In this document: piece by piece, positions 1 through 8,291 of the stretch | How the letters are laid out: the number at the start of each line of letters is the position of its first letter | How positions within the stretch are numbered: position 1 is the stretch's first letter | Assembly: GCA_934565415.1 (NCBI GenBank) | Contig: CAKTHQ010000006.1 | Location: 11,478 to 75,477 of the forward strand | From: an uncultured Oscillospiraceae bacterium | Lineage (GTDB): Bacteria > Bacillota > Clostridia > Oscillospirales > Oscillospiraceae | Reading direction: 5' to 3' | DNA: 64,000 nt | The notes under the pieces: model-generated | Database searches by the model: none | What the model was told of the DNA's origin: nothing | What the model saw: the letters and a program-made list of their open reading frames with translations, nothing else | Position numbers and translations under genes: made by a program

Positions 1-993
1 GCGCAGACCACTGCCGCAACGGCTGCTCCCGCGGCAAATGCCCCGGCTGCCGCTGTGGAAGCGTCCATCAAGCCCGTAACACTGACGATCTACTCTCCCG
101 GCAACGAAAACTCCGTTCCTACCAAAACCATCATCGAGTATGCCCGCCTGGTAAACGAAGCCTCCGGCGGCGCCATCACCTTGGATGTCCACCACTCCGG
201 CGAGCTGGGCAACGATGCCGAAGCCATCGAGTCTACCCGGATGGGCACCATTGATATGATTTTTGCCGGTACCTCCGGCTTCACCTCCTTCTATGAGAAG
301 GCCAAGGTGCTGGACCTGCCCTTCCTCTTTAGCAGCGCTGAGCAGGCCTACGAAGTGACCAACAGCGATGTTGGCGAGAAGATTTTCTCCGACTTCGAAA
401 AGTATAATCTGGTATACCTGGCCGAGGGCGATAACGGTATGCGCCATATCTCCACCACCAACCGGCCCATCAACAGTGCCGCCGATGTGGAAGGCCTGAA
501 GATCCGCGTCCCAACCAGCCAGCTGTACCTGGACGTTTGGGAAGCTCTGGGCGCCACGCCCGTGGCTCTGGCTCTGCCGGAACTGGCCCTGGCCCTGTCC
601 AACGGTACTGCAGAGGCCCAGGACAACGCTACTTACCATCTGGTCGCCAACGCCACCTACGATGACATCAAGTATTTCTCCAACATCAACTATATGTGGA
701 TGGGCTGCACCATGGCTGTCAACAGCACCACCTGGGGCAAGCTGGATCCTGCCGTTCAGCAGATTTTGAAGGAGCAGGCAAAGGTTGCCGCCAAGTACAG
801 CTTTGATACCATCGCCCAGGATAATGAGACCGCCACCAAGGTTTTGCAGGATGCGGGCGTTACCTTCAATTTTGAGCCGGATGTCCAGTCTTTCAAGGAT
901 AAACTGGGCGGTGACAGCTACTATGACCGCTACGAGAACGAGACCTGGTTCGACCGGGATCTGCTGAACAGCATTCTGGCTGTAGTCCGCTAA
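1..993 (+). CDS. TRAP transporter substrate-binding protein, DctP family (5' end cut by window)
   Basis: The reading frame is open from base 1, so the start and signal peptide lie outside the window. The first residues are an Ala/Thr/Pro-rich linker of the kind that follows a lipoprotein cysteine. The mature domain (about 310 residues) has the DctP pattern: an early GELGND segment, the IRVP arginine motif, the segment from DVWEALGATP through the ELALALSNG helix, and AEAQDN. In this family the conserved arginine salt-bridges the carboxylate of the ligand. It should bind an organic or sugar acid outside the cell and deliver it to the DctQ/DctM permease encoded next. The neighbouring sialate-lyase-like aldolase makes a sialic-acid-like ligand plausible, which is inference. 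Confidence 0.9.
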   Translation, partial: AQTTAATAAPAANAPAAAVEASIKPVTLTIYSPGNENSVPTKTIIEYARLVNEASGGAITLDVHHSGELGNDAEAIESTRMGTIDMIFAGTSGFTSFYEKAKVLDLPFLFSSAEQAYEVTNSDVGEKIFSDFEKYNLVYLAEGDNGMRHISTTNRPINSAADVEGLKIRVPTSQLYLDVWEALGATPVALALPELALALSNGTAEAQDNATYHLVANATYDDIKYFSNINYMWMGCTMAVNSTTWGKLDPAVQQILKEQAKVAAKYSFDTIAQDNETATKVLQDAGVTFNFEPDVQSFKDKLGGDSYYDRYENETWFDRDLLNSILAVVR

Positions 994-1022
994 AAGTTCT
1001 CCGTAAGTACCGACTTCTCGCG

Positions 1023-1047
1023 GCAGCACGGGCTCTGCCCGTGCTGC
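1023..1047 (+). other. Intergenic hairpin between dctP and dctQ
   Basis: Perfect 11-bp stem (1023-1033 with 1037-1047) and a 3-nt loop, without a strong T-run. Such hairpins commonly protect the binding-protein message or partly terminate, giving more binding protein than permease. Role inferred. Confidence 0.6.
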
Positions 1048-1069
1048 TTGTGTAAAACAGGGAGCTTCT

Positions 1070-1561
1070 ATGAAACTATCAAAGAAAATCACGGCGGCCA
1101 TTGCCAGAGTGGCAGAGGTCATCATTATGGTGATGATCGCACTGATGGTGCTGGTGATCGTTGGAGAACTGTGCAACCGGAATCTTTTCGGAAAGTCCTT
1201 CCGGCCAACCATTGAGATCTGCGGCATCGCCTTTTTGTGGATGGCCTTTATTGGCCTGATCCCGCTGTACGAAAAGGAAGGCCTTATGCGGCTGGACTTC
1301 TTGGTCAGCAAGACAAAGGGAAAAATGGCGGATTGCCTGTATCTCGTCAACAAACTGTTTTCGCTGCTGCTGGGTGTGGTCATGGTTATCGCCTTCATTG
1401 CCCAGTACCCGTTCGTCAGCACTCGTACCTATGCCACCTTCAGTTTTCCCCTGCCCTATACGGTGCAGTATGTACCCATGGCCATTGCGGGGGCGTTTAT
1501 CGCGCTGAAGTCTGTGGAGCAGATCGTGGAGCGGATCCTGACAATGACAAAGAAAGGCTGA
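1070..1561 (+). CDS. TRAP transporter small permease, DctQ family
   Basis: 163 residues with four hydrophobic segments, the usual size and topology of the DctQ subunit that couples the binding protein to the large permease. Segment 1 lies near residues 15-37 and segment 2 near 45-65, containing the WMAFIGLIPLYEKEG loop typical of the family. The start ATG at 1070 follows a GGAG box. It lies between the binding protein and the large permease, the standard dctPQM order, with only 11 bases to dctM. Confidence 0.9.
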   Translation: MKLSKKITAAIARVAEVIIMVMIALMVLVIVGELCNRNLFGKSFRPTIEICGIAFLWMAFIGLIPLYEKEGLMRLDFLVSKTKGKMADCLYLVNKLFSLLLGVVMVIAFIAQYPFVSTRTYATFSFPLPYTVQYVPMAIAGAFIALKSVEQIVERILTMTKKG

Positions 1562-1572
1562 GGTGGCAAGCA

Positions 1573-2841
1573 ATGGCTATATTTTTGATCGCGTTTGTAA
1601 TTTTGCTGGTCATCGGTGTGCCCATCAGCATTTCTATCGGTGCCTCCGCTGTGCTGGGCTGCCTGTCCCTGGGCTACCCCCTGGTGGTCATCGGGCAGAA
1701 AATGGTCAGCGGCGTGGATTCCTTCCTGCTGATCGCCGTACCGTTGTTTATTCTGGCCGGAAACCTGATGAATGCAGGCAAGATCACCGAAAAGATTTTT
1801 GATGCCTGCAAAGAGCTGGTGGGGTGGATCCCCGGCGGCCTGGGCCATGCCAATGTGGTTGCCAGCGTCATTTTTGCCGGTATGTCCGGCAGCGCCGTGG
1901 CGGATGCCGGCGGCCTTGGCGCCATTGAGATGGAGGCCATGACCAAGAATGGATACGATGAGGAGTTCTCCGGTGCCGTAACTGCTGCGTCCTCTGTGAT
2001 CGGCCCGATTTTCCCGCCTTCGATTCCATTGATTATCTATGGCAGCGTGGCCAGCGTCAGTGTGGACAGGCTGTTTATGGGCGGTGTGATGCCGGGATTG
2101 CTCATGGGCGTTCTTCTGATGGTGCTGATCCTGTGGTACGCCATCCGTAGAAAGTATGAGCGGCACGCTTTCTGCTTGAAAAACTTCCTGAAGAAGACTT
2201 TTTACGGTATTCCCGCTTTCCTGACCCCGCTGATCATCCTGTCCGGCTTCACGCTGGGATGGTTTACGCCTACAGAAGCCTCCTCTATTGCGGTGATCTA
2301 CTCCCTGGTTATTTCTCTGTTTGTTTACCGGACTATGGACTGGGAGAGCTTCAAGAAGTGCCTGAAGGACTCCGCCATTTCTTCCGCCAACACCCTGTTT
2401 ATCATCGGTACTTCTACGCTGTTCACCTATGTGATGGCAAAGGAAGGCATTTCCAGAGAGCTGGCGGGCATCATTTTGGGCATCAGCTCCAATCCTGCCA
2501 TTATTCTGCTGGTCATCAATGTGCTGCTGCTGGTATTGGGCATGGTAATGGAACCCGGTGCCATCCTGACGCTGATGCTGCCGGTACTGCTGCCCATTGC
2601 CAACGGCCTGGGCCTGGATCTGGTCCACTTCGGTGTGATGATCGTACTGAACCTGATGATCGGCCAGGTGACTCCGCCCTTCGGCGTGTGCCTGTTTGTA
2701 ATTTCCGATGTGAACAAGGTCAAGCTGGAAAAGCTCTACAAGGCGATCCTGCCCTTCTTGCTTCCGCTGGTCGGAACACTATTGCTGGTAACATACATTC
2801 CCCAAATCGTTACATTCCTTCCCACGGTCCTGTTGGGATAA
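1573..2841 (+). CDS. TRAP transporter large permease, DctM family
   Basis: 422-residue polytopic membrane protein. The ATG at 1573 gives the usual N-terminus (MAIFLIAFVILLVIGVPIS); the frame extends further upstream only because it overlaps dctQ. Family hallmarks include PLFILAGNLMNAGKI, the loop GMSGSAVADAGGLGAIE, the segment GPIFPPSIPLIIYG, and the C-terminal LNLMIGQVTPPFGVCLFV. It forms the sodium- or proton-driven channel of the importer. Confidence 0.95.
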   Translation: MAIFLIAFVILLVIGVPISISIGASAVLGCLSLGYPLVVIGQKMVSGVDSFLLIAVPLFILAGNLMNAGKITEKIFDACKELVGWIPGGLGHANVVASVIFAGMSGSAVADAGGLGAIEMEAMTKNGYDEEFSGAVTAASSVIGPIFPPSIPLIIYGSVASVSVDRLFMGGVMPGLLMGVLLMVLILWYAIRRKYERHAFCLKNFLKKTFYGIPAFLTPLIILSGFTLGWFTPTEASSIAVIYSLVISLFVYRTMDWESFKKCLKDSAISSANTLFIIGTSTLFTYVMAKEGISRELAGIILGISSNPAIILLVINVLLLVLGMVMEPGAILTLMLPVLLPIANGLGLDLVHFGVMIVLNLMIGQVTPPFGVCLFVISDVNKVKLEKLYKAILPFLLPLVGTLLLVTYIPQIVTFLPTVLLG

Positions 2842-2862
2842 GCGAAAAGAGGTTTATTATTT

Positions 2863-3696
2863 ATGGAAGACAAACTGTTTGATGTATCCGGTAAAATCTG
2901 CATCGTTACCGGCGGCCTGGGCCAGATCGGCAAAAATATGGCCCGGGAGTTTTACGAGCGGGGGGCCAAGGTTGCCGTCTTTGCCCGCCATGTAAACCCG
3001 GAAAAGGTGGAGGCCATTTTCCCCAAGGAGAAGTACGACGGGGAACGGATGAAGTTCTATGCCGTAGACATCAACCGGAAGGACACCATTGAGGCAGCGC
3101 TGGATGCCATGGAGCAGGCCTGGGGGGATGCCCCGGATGTGCTTATCAACAATGCGGGCATCGATACCCAGCCCTCTGCGCCTCCGGAGGTCTCCGGACC
3201 CTTTGAGAACTTCCCGGAGGAGGTGTTCCGGGAGGTGGTGGATACCAATCTGGTAGGTACCTTCCTGTGCTGCCAGGCTGTGGGCAGCCGGATGGTCAAG
3301 GCCGGAAAGGGCGGCTCCATCATCAATGTGGGCTCCATCTACGGAATGCTGTCCCCCATTCAGGATATTTACAAGTACAAAGAGGAGCGTACCGGCATTC
3401 CCTTTATTAAGCCCGTGGCCTACTCCGCGGCCAAGTCCGGCGTTTACAATCTGACCCGGTACCTGGCTACCTACTGGGGCAAGAAGGGCATCCGGGTAAA
3501 CACCCTGACTCCTGCCGGTGTGTGGCGGGACACCCAGGACGAAACCTTTATTGCCAACTTCACCGCACGGATGCCTATGGGCCGCATGAGCCATGAGGAC
3601 GAATACAACGGCGCCGTGATTTTCCTGGCCTCTCAGGCCTCCTCCTTTATGACGGGGGCCAACCTGGTCATCGACGGAGGCTGGACCGCATGGTAA
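2863..3696 (+). CDS. SDR-family NAD(P)-dependent oxidoreductase
   Basis: 277 residues with a classical short-chain dehydrogenase fold: nucleotide motif TGGLGQIG near residue 12, NNAG near 92, the serine in NVGSIYG, and the catalytic YSAAK (Tyr-x3-Lys). The C-terminus MTGANLVIDGGW is typical. It probably oxidises or reduces a hydroxyl or keto group of the sugar acid brought in by the TRAP transporter. The C-terminal codons overlap the next gene by 7 bases (ATGGTAA), so the two are translationally coupled. Exact substrate unknown. Confidence 0.88.
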   Translation: MEDKLFDVSGKICIVTGGLGQIGKNMAREFYERGAKVAVFARHVNPEKVEAIFPKEKYDGERMKFYAVDINRKDTIEAALDAMEQAWGDAPDVLINNAGIDTQPSAPPEVSGPFENFPEEVFREVVDTNLVGTFLCCQAVGSRMVKAGKGGSIINVGSIYGMLSPIQDIYKYKEERTGIPFIKPVAYSAAKSGVYNLTRYLATYWGKKGIRVNTLTPAGVWRDTQDETFIANFTARMPMGRMSHEDEYNGAVIFLASQASSFMTGANLVIDGGWTAW

Positions 3697-4583
3697 CGGA
3701 TTTTGCCCGCATCTGGTCCGCCCTCATTACCCCTACCCGGGCGGATGAAAGCCTGAACCTGGATGCCCTGGAAGAAATCGTAGACCTGCAGATCAAGGAC
3801 GGTGTGGAGGGCTTCTACTGCTGCGGTTCCTCCGGAGAGGGGCTGCTGCTGACGCTGGAGGAGCGGAAGCAGGTGGTAGAGCACACCGTTCGTGCCGCAG
3901 CCGGGCGGGTACCGGTGATTGCCCATGTGGGTACCATCCGGACCCGGGATGTGATTGAGCTGGCGGACCACGCCATGAAGGCCGGGGCGATGGCGGTTTC
4001 CATGATCCCGCCCTACTACTATAAGTTCAGCATGGATGAAATCATGGGCTACTATGAGCAGGTGATTGAGGCTCTGCCGGGCCTGCCGGCCATTGTGTAC
4101 AACATCCCCCAGTTTACCGGCGTGGAATTCAACAAGGACAATGCCGGGCGGCTGCTGGCCAATCCCAACATTGTGGGCATCAAGCATACTTCTACGAATC
4201 TGTACAGCCTGGAACGGATGGGCCAGGCCTTCCCCGGAAAGGCGCTGATCAACGGTTTCGATGAGCAGTTTATCGCTGCCTATGCCATGGGTGCTGCGGC
4301 AACCATCGGCACCACGGTGAACCTGTTTGCACCGCTGTTTTTAAAGGCAAGGGAGGCCTTTCAGGCGGGGGATATGGCTGCGGCCTACCGCTGGCAGCAC
4401 GCCATCAACCACCGGGTGGAGGAAACCGTTAAAATCGGCATCTTCAACGCCATGAAGTATGGCTGGACCCTGCGGGGCGTGGACTGCGGCTTCTGCAGGA
4501 GCCCCTTTAAGCCTTTGGACCAAGAGGCCCGGGCTGTCATGGAGCAGCTGATGGCCCTGCCCCTGGAAATGGAAGGAACCTGA
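3690..4583 (+). CDS. N-acetylneuraminate lyase-like aldolase (DapA/NanA superfamily)
   Basis: 297-residue class I aldolase. It has the GSSGE substrate-carboxylate motif, the catalytic Tyr in VYNIP, and the Schiff-base Lys in GIKHTS. The INGFDEQF and ATIGTTVN segments and the C-terminal CRSPFKPLDQE resemble N-acetylneuraminate lyase more than dihydrodipicolinate synthase. A lyase of this type cleaves a 2-keto-3-deoxy sugar acid to pyruvate and an aldose derivative. Its position behind the TRAP genes and the SDR supports catabolism of sialic acid or a related ulosonate. No nanE or nanK is present in the window, so the exact substrate is open. Confidence 0.82.
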   Translation: MVTDFARIWSALITPTRADESLNLDALEEIVDLQIKDGVEGFYCCGSSGEGLLLTLEERKQVVEHTVRAAAGRVPVIAHVGTIRTRDVIELADHAMKAGAMAVSMIPPYYYKFSMDEIMGYYEQVIEALPGLPAIVYNIPQFTGVEFNKDNAGRLLANPNIVGIKHTSTNLYSLERMGQAFPGKALINGFDEQFIAAYAMGAAATIGTTVNLFAPLFLKAREAFQAGDMAAAYRWQHAINHRVEETVKIGIFNAMKYGWTLRGVDCGFCRSPFKPLDQEARAVMEQLMALPLEMEGT

Positions 4584-4592
4584 CGAAAAAAG

Positions 4593-4636
4593 ATCGCTGC
4601 GAACGGGCCGTTTCCGTTCGCAGCGATTTTTTAGTT
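4593..4636. terminator. Bidirectional rho-independent terminator
   Basis: A 14-bp perfect stem (4593-4606 with 4614-4627) is followed by TTTTTT and preceded by AAAAAA, so it can stop both the TRAP operon and the convergent lysozyme gene. Confidence 0.9.
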
Positions 4637-5572
4637 GATCCACACCTTCCGTGCATCCGGCATAAACACATTGATGTCCACATCTCCGTTGATGCCGGGG
4701 ACTCTGCCGGTGCAGGTGTACTGCCACATTTCTACCCGGAAGGGGTAGGTCATCCGGTCCTGGTACAGGGCAAGCCAGAAGGGATAGTCTTCCAGCTCAT
4801 TCAGGTAGAGCCGACGGTCTGCCAGGCTCCAGTTGAAGTAAACCATAGGCTGATAGCCAAAGTCCACCATGGTCTCGCAGAAGTGCTTTTGCAGATCCGT
4901 CAGGGTTCGGGCATCTACATGGGCTGTCCGGGCGGTGTCGGAAATATACTCCCAGTCCAGGATGATGGGCATGGTGAGCTTGGTGTCTCCCAGAATCTGC
5001 ATGAAGAAGAAAATTTCGTCGTCCACCTCGTCGATGCTGGTGGCCTGGGAGAAGAAGTAGGCGCCGATTTCCAGGCCTGCCTTCCGGGCCTCTTTCAGAT
5101 TATACCGGGCATACTCGTCCTCTACCATGTTTCCGGCCTGGCCGTAGCCCCGGTAGCCCAGGCGGATGAGGGCAAAGCGGATGCCGGAGGCCTTTACCTG
5201 TTTCCAGTTGATTTCTCCCTGGAAGGCGGAGACATCAATGCCCGGGAAACTATCCTGCCGGGTACAGTAAAGGTAGTTGTTTTTGTCGTACTGGAAATCG
5301 TATTTGGTGTAGGGGTTGCTTTCCGGGGGAATGGTGGGCTCCGTGGTTTCCTCGGTGTTTTCCTCGGTGGGCTCCAGGGGATCCGCTTCTTCCCGGCGCT
5401 GCTGCTCGATTCTTACGTTTTGCAGCAGGGACTCCGGGTCGGAGGAGCGGCCGTAGTAGGGAATGCACAGAATGGCCACGGCCAACAGTCCCAGAAAACA
5501 GACTAGGGCCACCAGGGCAATGATGCCCTCCGGCGGGATGCGTTTCCGCTCTTTTACGGTTTCGGGGTCCAT
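4631..5572 (-). CDS. Membrane-anchored GH25 family lysozyme (N-acetylmuramidase)
   Basis: 313 residues from the ATG at 5572, chosen because a GAGG box lies 8 bases upstream; an in-frame GTG at 5581 is an alternative. Order: short cytoplasmic tail, one membrane segment (about residues 15-38), an acidic Glu/Thr/Pro linker, then the GH25 barrel. The barrel has the catalytic Asp in GIDVSAFQG and the DxE pair in ILDWEY. GH25 enzymes hydrolyse the MurNAc-GlcNAc bond of peptidoglycan. The anchor and extracellular linker suggest a role in wall turnover rather than lysis. No phage genes are nearby. Confidence 0.9.
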   Translation of the reverse strand: MDPETVKERKRIPPEGIIALVALVCFLGLLAVAILCIPYYGRSSDPESLLQNVRIEQQRREEADPLEPTEENTEETTEPTIPPESNPYTKYDFQYDKNNYLYCTRQDSFPGIDVSAFQGEINWKQVKASGIRFALIRLGYRGYGQAGNMVEDEYARYNLKEARKAGLEIGAYFFSQATSIDEVDDEIFFFMQILGDTKLTMPIILDWEYISDTARTAHVDARTLTDLQKHFCETMVDFGYQPMVYFNWSLADRRLYLNELEDYPFWLALYQDRMTYPFRVEMWQYTCTGRVPGINGDVDINVFMPDARKVWIN

Positions 5573-5604
5573 GGCGGGCACCTCGTTTCGTCAAAATTTC
5601 CCCT

Positions 5605-5633
5605 ATTGTATCATATTATCCGCCACTTTCCAA
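5605..5633 (-). promoter_or_regulatory. Promoter of the GH25 gene
   Basis: On the minus strand, TTGGAA (5628-5633), a 17-bp spacer and TACAAT (5605-5610), about 35 bases upstream of the start. Confidence 0.55.
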
Positions 5634-5685
5634 GGGAATTCCCCAAAATCCAGTTGTGAATTTTTTTCCAGAGGGGCCTGAACAA

Positions 5686-5714
5686 TTGACACCCAGGGGA
5701 AAAACGGGTATCAT
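5686..5714 (+). promoter_or_regulatory. Promoter of the DUF308/PPTase operon
   Basis: TTGACA (5686-5691), a 17-bp spacer and TATCAT (5709-5714), 39 bases upstream of the start at 5753. Confidence 0.75.
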
Positions 5715-5752
5715 ATAGCTATAAAGTGTTTGCTGGAAAGGCGGAAACGGGT

Positions 5753-6286
5753 ATGAAAAAACAGGAACTTTTGCGGATGGGCAAGCTTTTGCTGACGCCT
5801 GTGATTATGATTTTGCTGGGACTTCTGCTGGTGGTGCGGCCGGATTCGGCCTCCGCCCTGGTGGGGCGGATTGTCGGCGGTATCCTGGCTTTGATTGGGG
5901 CGGGGCTTATTCTGGAAACTCTGTTCTGGAAGGATGCCAGCACCGGTAAAATCCTGTTTGCGGCGGTGACCCTGGCTATGGGGGTGTGGCTCCTGCGGAA
6001 CCCCCTGCGGCTGGCGGCCACCATCGGGCGGATTGCCGGACTGATGATCCTGATCCGCGGGGTTCAGGACATTGTCAATGCTTCCCGGTGGAAATGCAGT
6101 ATGCGCTTTGCCGTGATTGCCTGCCTGGTGGGGGCGGTGCTCATTGTGCTGCCGATGACTACCTCCCGGATTGTAATGGTCCTGCTGGGGCTGCTCGTGA
6201 TGGTGCTGGGCGGGCTTATGGCCTGGGATCGGCTGAAATTCGGCAAGCTCCTGCCGGACGGAGAAGGGAACATTATCGACGTATGA
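5753..6286 (+). CDS. DUF308 (HdeD-like) membrane protein
   Basis: 177 residues, almost entirely hydrophobic, with six predicted membrane segments arranged as repeated pairs, as in the DUF308/HdeD family. The ATG at 5753 is chosen over a GTG at 5726 because GGAAAGG lies at the right distance. Its function is not known; HdeD itself is linked to acid resistance in enterobacteria, which may not apply here. Its stop overlaps the next start (ATGA), so it is in an operon with the phosphopantetheinyl transferase. Confidence 0.75.
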   Translation: MKKQELLRMGKLLLTPVIMILLGLLLVVRPDSASALVGRIVGGILALIGAGLILETLFWKDASTGKILFAAVTLAMGVWLLRNPLRLAATIGRIAGLMILIRGVQDIVNASRWKCSMRFAVIACLVGAVLIVLPMTTSRIVMVLLGLLVMVLGGLMAWDRLKFGKLLPDGEGNIIDV

Positions 6287-6756
6287 TGCGGCTTGCCCTT
6301 TGCAGGCTCTCCGGCCGCAGCGGCCATGCCGCCGGACGGGAGCTGCTGGCCCGGCTCTACCGGGAGGAGACAGGGGAGCCGCTGCCAACCATCCACATTT
6401 CCCGTACAGGCTGCCCCTATTTCCCGGGCAGCCCTTACCGTTTTTCCATTGCCCACACCCACCGCCATGCAGTCTGCGTCCTGTCTACCCGCCCGGTGGG
6501 CATCGATGCCGAGGAGCTGGACAGGCCCGTGAATCTTCGCCTGGCAAAACGGATTTTATCCGGCAGCGAGTATGCCCAGTTTGAGCAGGCGCCGGACAAG
6601 CAAAAGGCCATGCTGAAATTCTGGGTTTTAAAAGAGGCCCGGGTGAAGCTGACGGGGCGTGGCTTACAGGGCTTCCCCAATAACACCGCCTTTTCCCTGG
6701 AGGACCCCAGAGTCTGGGAATGGGACGGGTGCCTCATTGGGATGATCGTAGAATAG
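6283..6756 (+). CDS. 4'-phosphopantetheinyl transferase superfamily protein
   Basis: 157 residues. The ACPS-like core shows the Mg-binding GIDAEEL motif and the FWVLKEARVKLTGRGL motif (W-x3-KEA-x-K), the signature of Sfp-type transferases. Such enzymes move phosphopantetheine from CoA to a carrier-protein serine. It is shorter than Sfp (about 220), but the second half and the catalytic Asp and Glu are present. No NRPS or PKS lies in the window, so the carrier protein is unknown; fatty-acid ACP is possible. Two adjacent ATG codons (6283, 6286) could serve as start. Confidence 0.85.
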   Translation: MMRLALCRLSGRSGHAAGRELLARLYREETGEPLPTIHISRTGCPYFPGSPYRFSIAHTHRHAVCVLSTRPVGIDAEELDRPVNLRLAKRILSGSEYAQFEQAPDKQKAMLKFWVLKEARVKLTGRGLQGFPNNTAFSLEDPRVWEWDGCLIGMIVE

Positions 6757-6764
6757 AAAAATCC

Positions 6765-6798
6765 CCTTTCCCCTCCACGCAGGAGGGGGAAGGTTTTT
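6765..6798 (+). terminator. Rho-independent terminator
   Basis: A 12-bp stem (6765-6776 with 6782-6793, one G-T pair), a 5-nt loop, then TTTTT. Its CCCCTCC...GGAGGGG core resembles the hairpin repeats near 62000 and 63850. Confidence 0.85.
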
Positions 6799-6832
6799 GC
6801 TACCTATAGATAAACCAGAAAGGAAACACACT

Positions 6833-7597
6833 ATGCTCTTTGATACCCACGCCCATATGGATGACCGGGCTTTTGACCTGGACCGGGAGGAGCTTCTGGC
6901 CGCATTTCCGGAGCAGGGCATTGGCCTGTTGGTAAACCCCGGCTGCAGCCTGGCTTCTTCCAAAGCGGCCTGCGAGCTTGCGAAAAAATACGGTTTTGTG
7001 TATGCCGCCGTAGGTTCCCATCCGGATGCTGCGGACGAGGTGGACGAAAGCTGCATCGATGCCTATCGGGAAATGTGCCGGGAAAACGACAGGATCGTGG
7101 CCATTGGAGAAATCGGCCTGGACTACCACTACGAGGACATCCCCCGGGACATCCAGCAGAAGGCCTTCCGGATGCAGATGGCGCTGGCCAGGGAATTGAA
7201 TCTGCCGGTGATTGTCCACGAGCGGGAGGCCCACGAGGACGGAATGAAAATCGTAGACGGGTATCCGGAAGTTACCGGGGTGTTCCACTGCTATTCCGGC
7301 TCTGCGGAAATGGCCAAGATACTGGTAAAAAAGGGCTGGTATGTGGGCTTTACCGGTGTGCTGACCTTTAAAAATGCCCGCCGGGCCCTGGAAGCGGCGG
7401 CGGCGGTGCCCAGGGACCGGGTGGTGATCGAGACGGACTGCCCCTATATGTCCCCGGAGCCCTTCCGGGGGCAGCGCAACGACCCAAGAAAGCTCTACCG
7501 GATGGCAGAGGCGCTGGCGGCCCTTTGGGGCGTGACGCCGGAGGAGGCCCAGAGGATCACCTTTGAAAACGGAAAGCGGCTGTATCGGATAAAATAA
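6833..7597 (+). CDS. TatD family metal-dependent hydrolase (DNase)
   Basis: 254 residues. Metal-binding motifs of the TatD amidohydrolase family are all present: the N-terminal HxH in DTHAHMDD, the Glu in IGEIGLDYHY, the His in VIVHEREA, the His in GVFHCYSG, and the Asp in ETDCPYMSP followed by the FRGQRN segment. The ATG at 6833 gives the standard N-terminus and has AGAAAGG upstream. These enzymes are 3'-5' exonucleases or D-aminoacyl-type hydrolases. Confidence 0.93.
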   Translation: MLFDTHAHMDDRAFDLDREELLAAFPEQGIGLLVNPGCSLASSKAACELAKKYGFVYAAVGSHPDAADEVDESCIDAYREMCRENDRIVAIGEIGLDYHYEDIPRDIQQKAFRMQMALARELNLPVIVHEREAHEDGMKIVDGYPEVTGVFHCYSGSAEMAKILVKKGWYVGFTGVLTFKNARRALEAAAAVPRDRVVIETDCPYMSPEPFRGQRNDPRKLYRMAEALAALWGVTPEEAQRITFENGKRLYRIK

Positions 7598-7613
7598 ACA
7601 AAAGGAGGCCCAT

Positions 7614-8171
7614 ATGTCACAATTCACCAAGCGGGCGCTGGAGGAATCCCTGAAGCATCTGCTTCTGAAGAAGCCCTTGAACAAAATCACCATCAACGAC
7701 ATCACCGAGGACTGCGGCATCAACCGGATGACCTTCTATTACCACTTTAAGGACATTTACGACCTGGTGGAATGGTCCTGCCTGGAGGATGCCCAGCGGG
7801 CCCTGGACGGGAAAAAGACCTACGACAGCTGGCAGCGGGGCTTTGTACAGATTTTCAAAGCGGTGCTGGAGAACAAGCCCTTTATTATGAACGTTTACCG
7901 CTGCGTCAGCCGGGAGCAGGTGGAGCGGTACCTGCAGCCCCTGACGGACCAGCTCATTATGGGCGTCATTGAAGAGCTGTCCCGGGGGATGGTTGTCCGG
8001 GAGGAGGACAAGGCCTTTATTGCCCGGGTCTACTCCTACGCCTTTGTGGGGCTCATGCTGGACTGGATTAAGGACGATATGCGCGCCGAACCGGAAACCT
8101 TGGTAAAGCGGTTTGCCCTGGTGATTCACGACGATCTGGCTGCTGCCCTGAACCGGTTCCGGGTGGGATAA
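7614..8171 (+). CDS. TetR/AcrR family transcriptional regulator
   Basis: 185 residues. The N-terminal helix-turn-helix covers about residues 5-50 (ITINDITEDCGINRMTFYYHFKDIYDLVEW), the TetR hallmark with YYHF. The all-helical C-terminal half resembles the DhaS-like group. It starts 17 bases after tatD with a good AGGAGG box, so it is probably cotranscribed. The next gene downstream encodes oleate hydratase behind a terminator and a new promoter, a candidate target. Confidence 0.88.
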   Translation: MSQFTKRALEESLKHLLLKKPLNKITINDITEDCGINRMTFYYHFKDIYDLVEWSCLEDAQRALDGKKTYDSWQRGFVQIFKAVLENKPFIMNVYRCVSREQVERYLQPLTDQLIMGVIEELSRGMVVREEDKAFIARVYSYAFVGLMLDWIKDDMRAEPETLVKRFALVIHDDLAAALNRFRVG

Positions 8172-8187
8172 TTTATCACATTCGCCT

Positions 8188-8219
8188 CCCTGATGGACTT
8201 TCCATCAGGGGGATTTTTC
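8188..8219 (+). terminator. Rho-independent terminator
   Basis: A perfect 10-bp stem (8188-8197 with 8201-8210), a 3-nt loop, then a T-run at 8214-8218. Confidence 0.9.
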
Positions 8220-8225
8220 TGTTCA

Positions 8226-8254
8226 TGGTCAATTTTTCACTTTCGGGGTATACT
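8226..8254 (+). promoter_or_regulatory. Candidate promoter of oleate hydratase
   Basis: TGGTCA (8226-8231), a 17-bp spacer and TATACT (8249-8254), 38 bases before the start. The -35 box is weak. Confidence 0.45.
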
Positions 8255-8291
8255 TGGGTCAGAAAGAAAAACAAATACGGAGGTAACGAGT

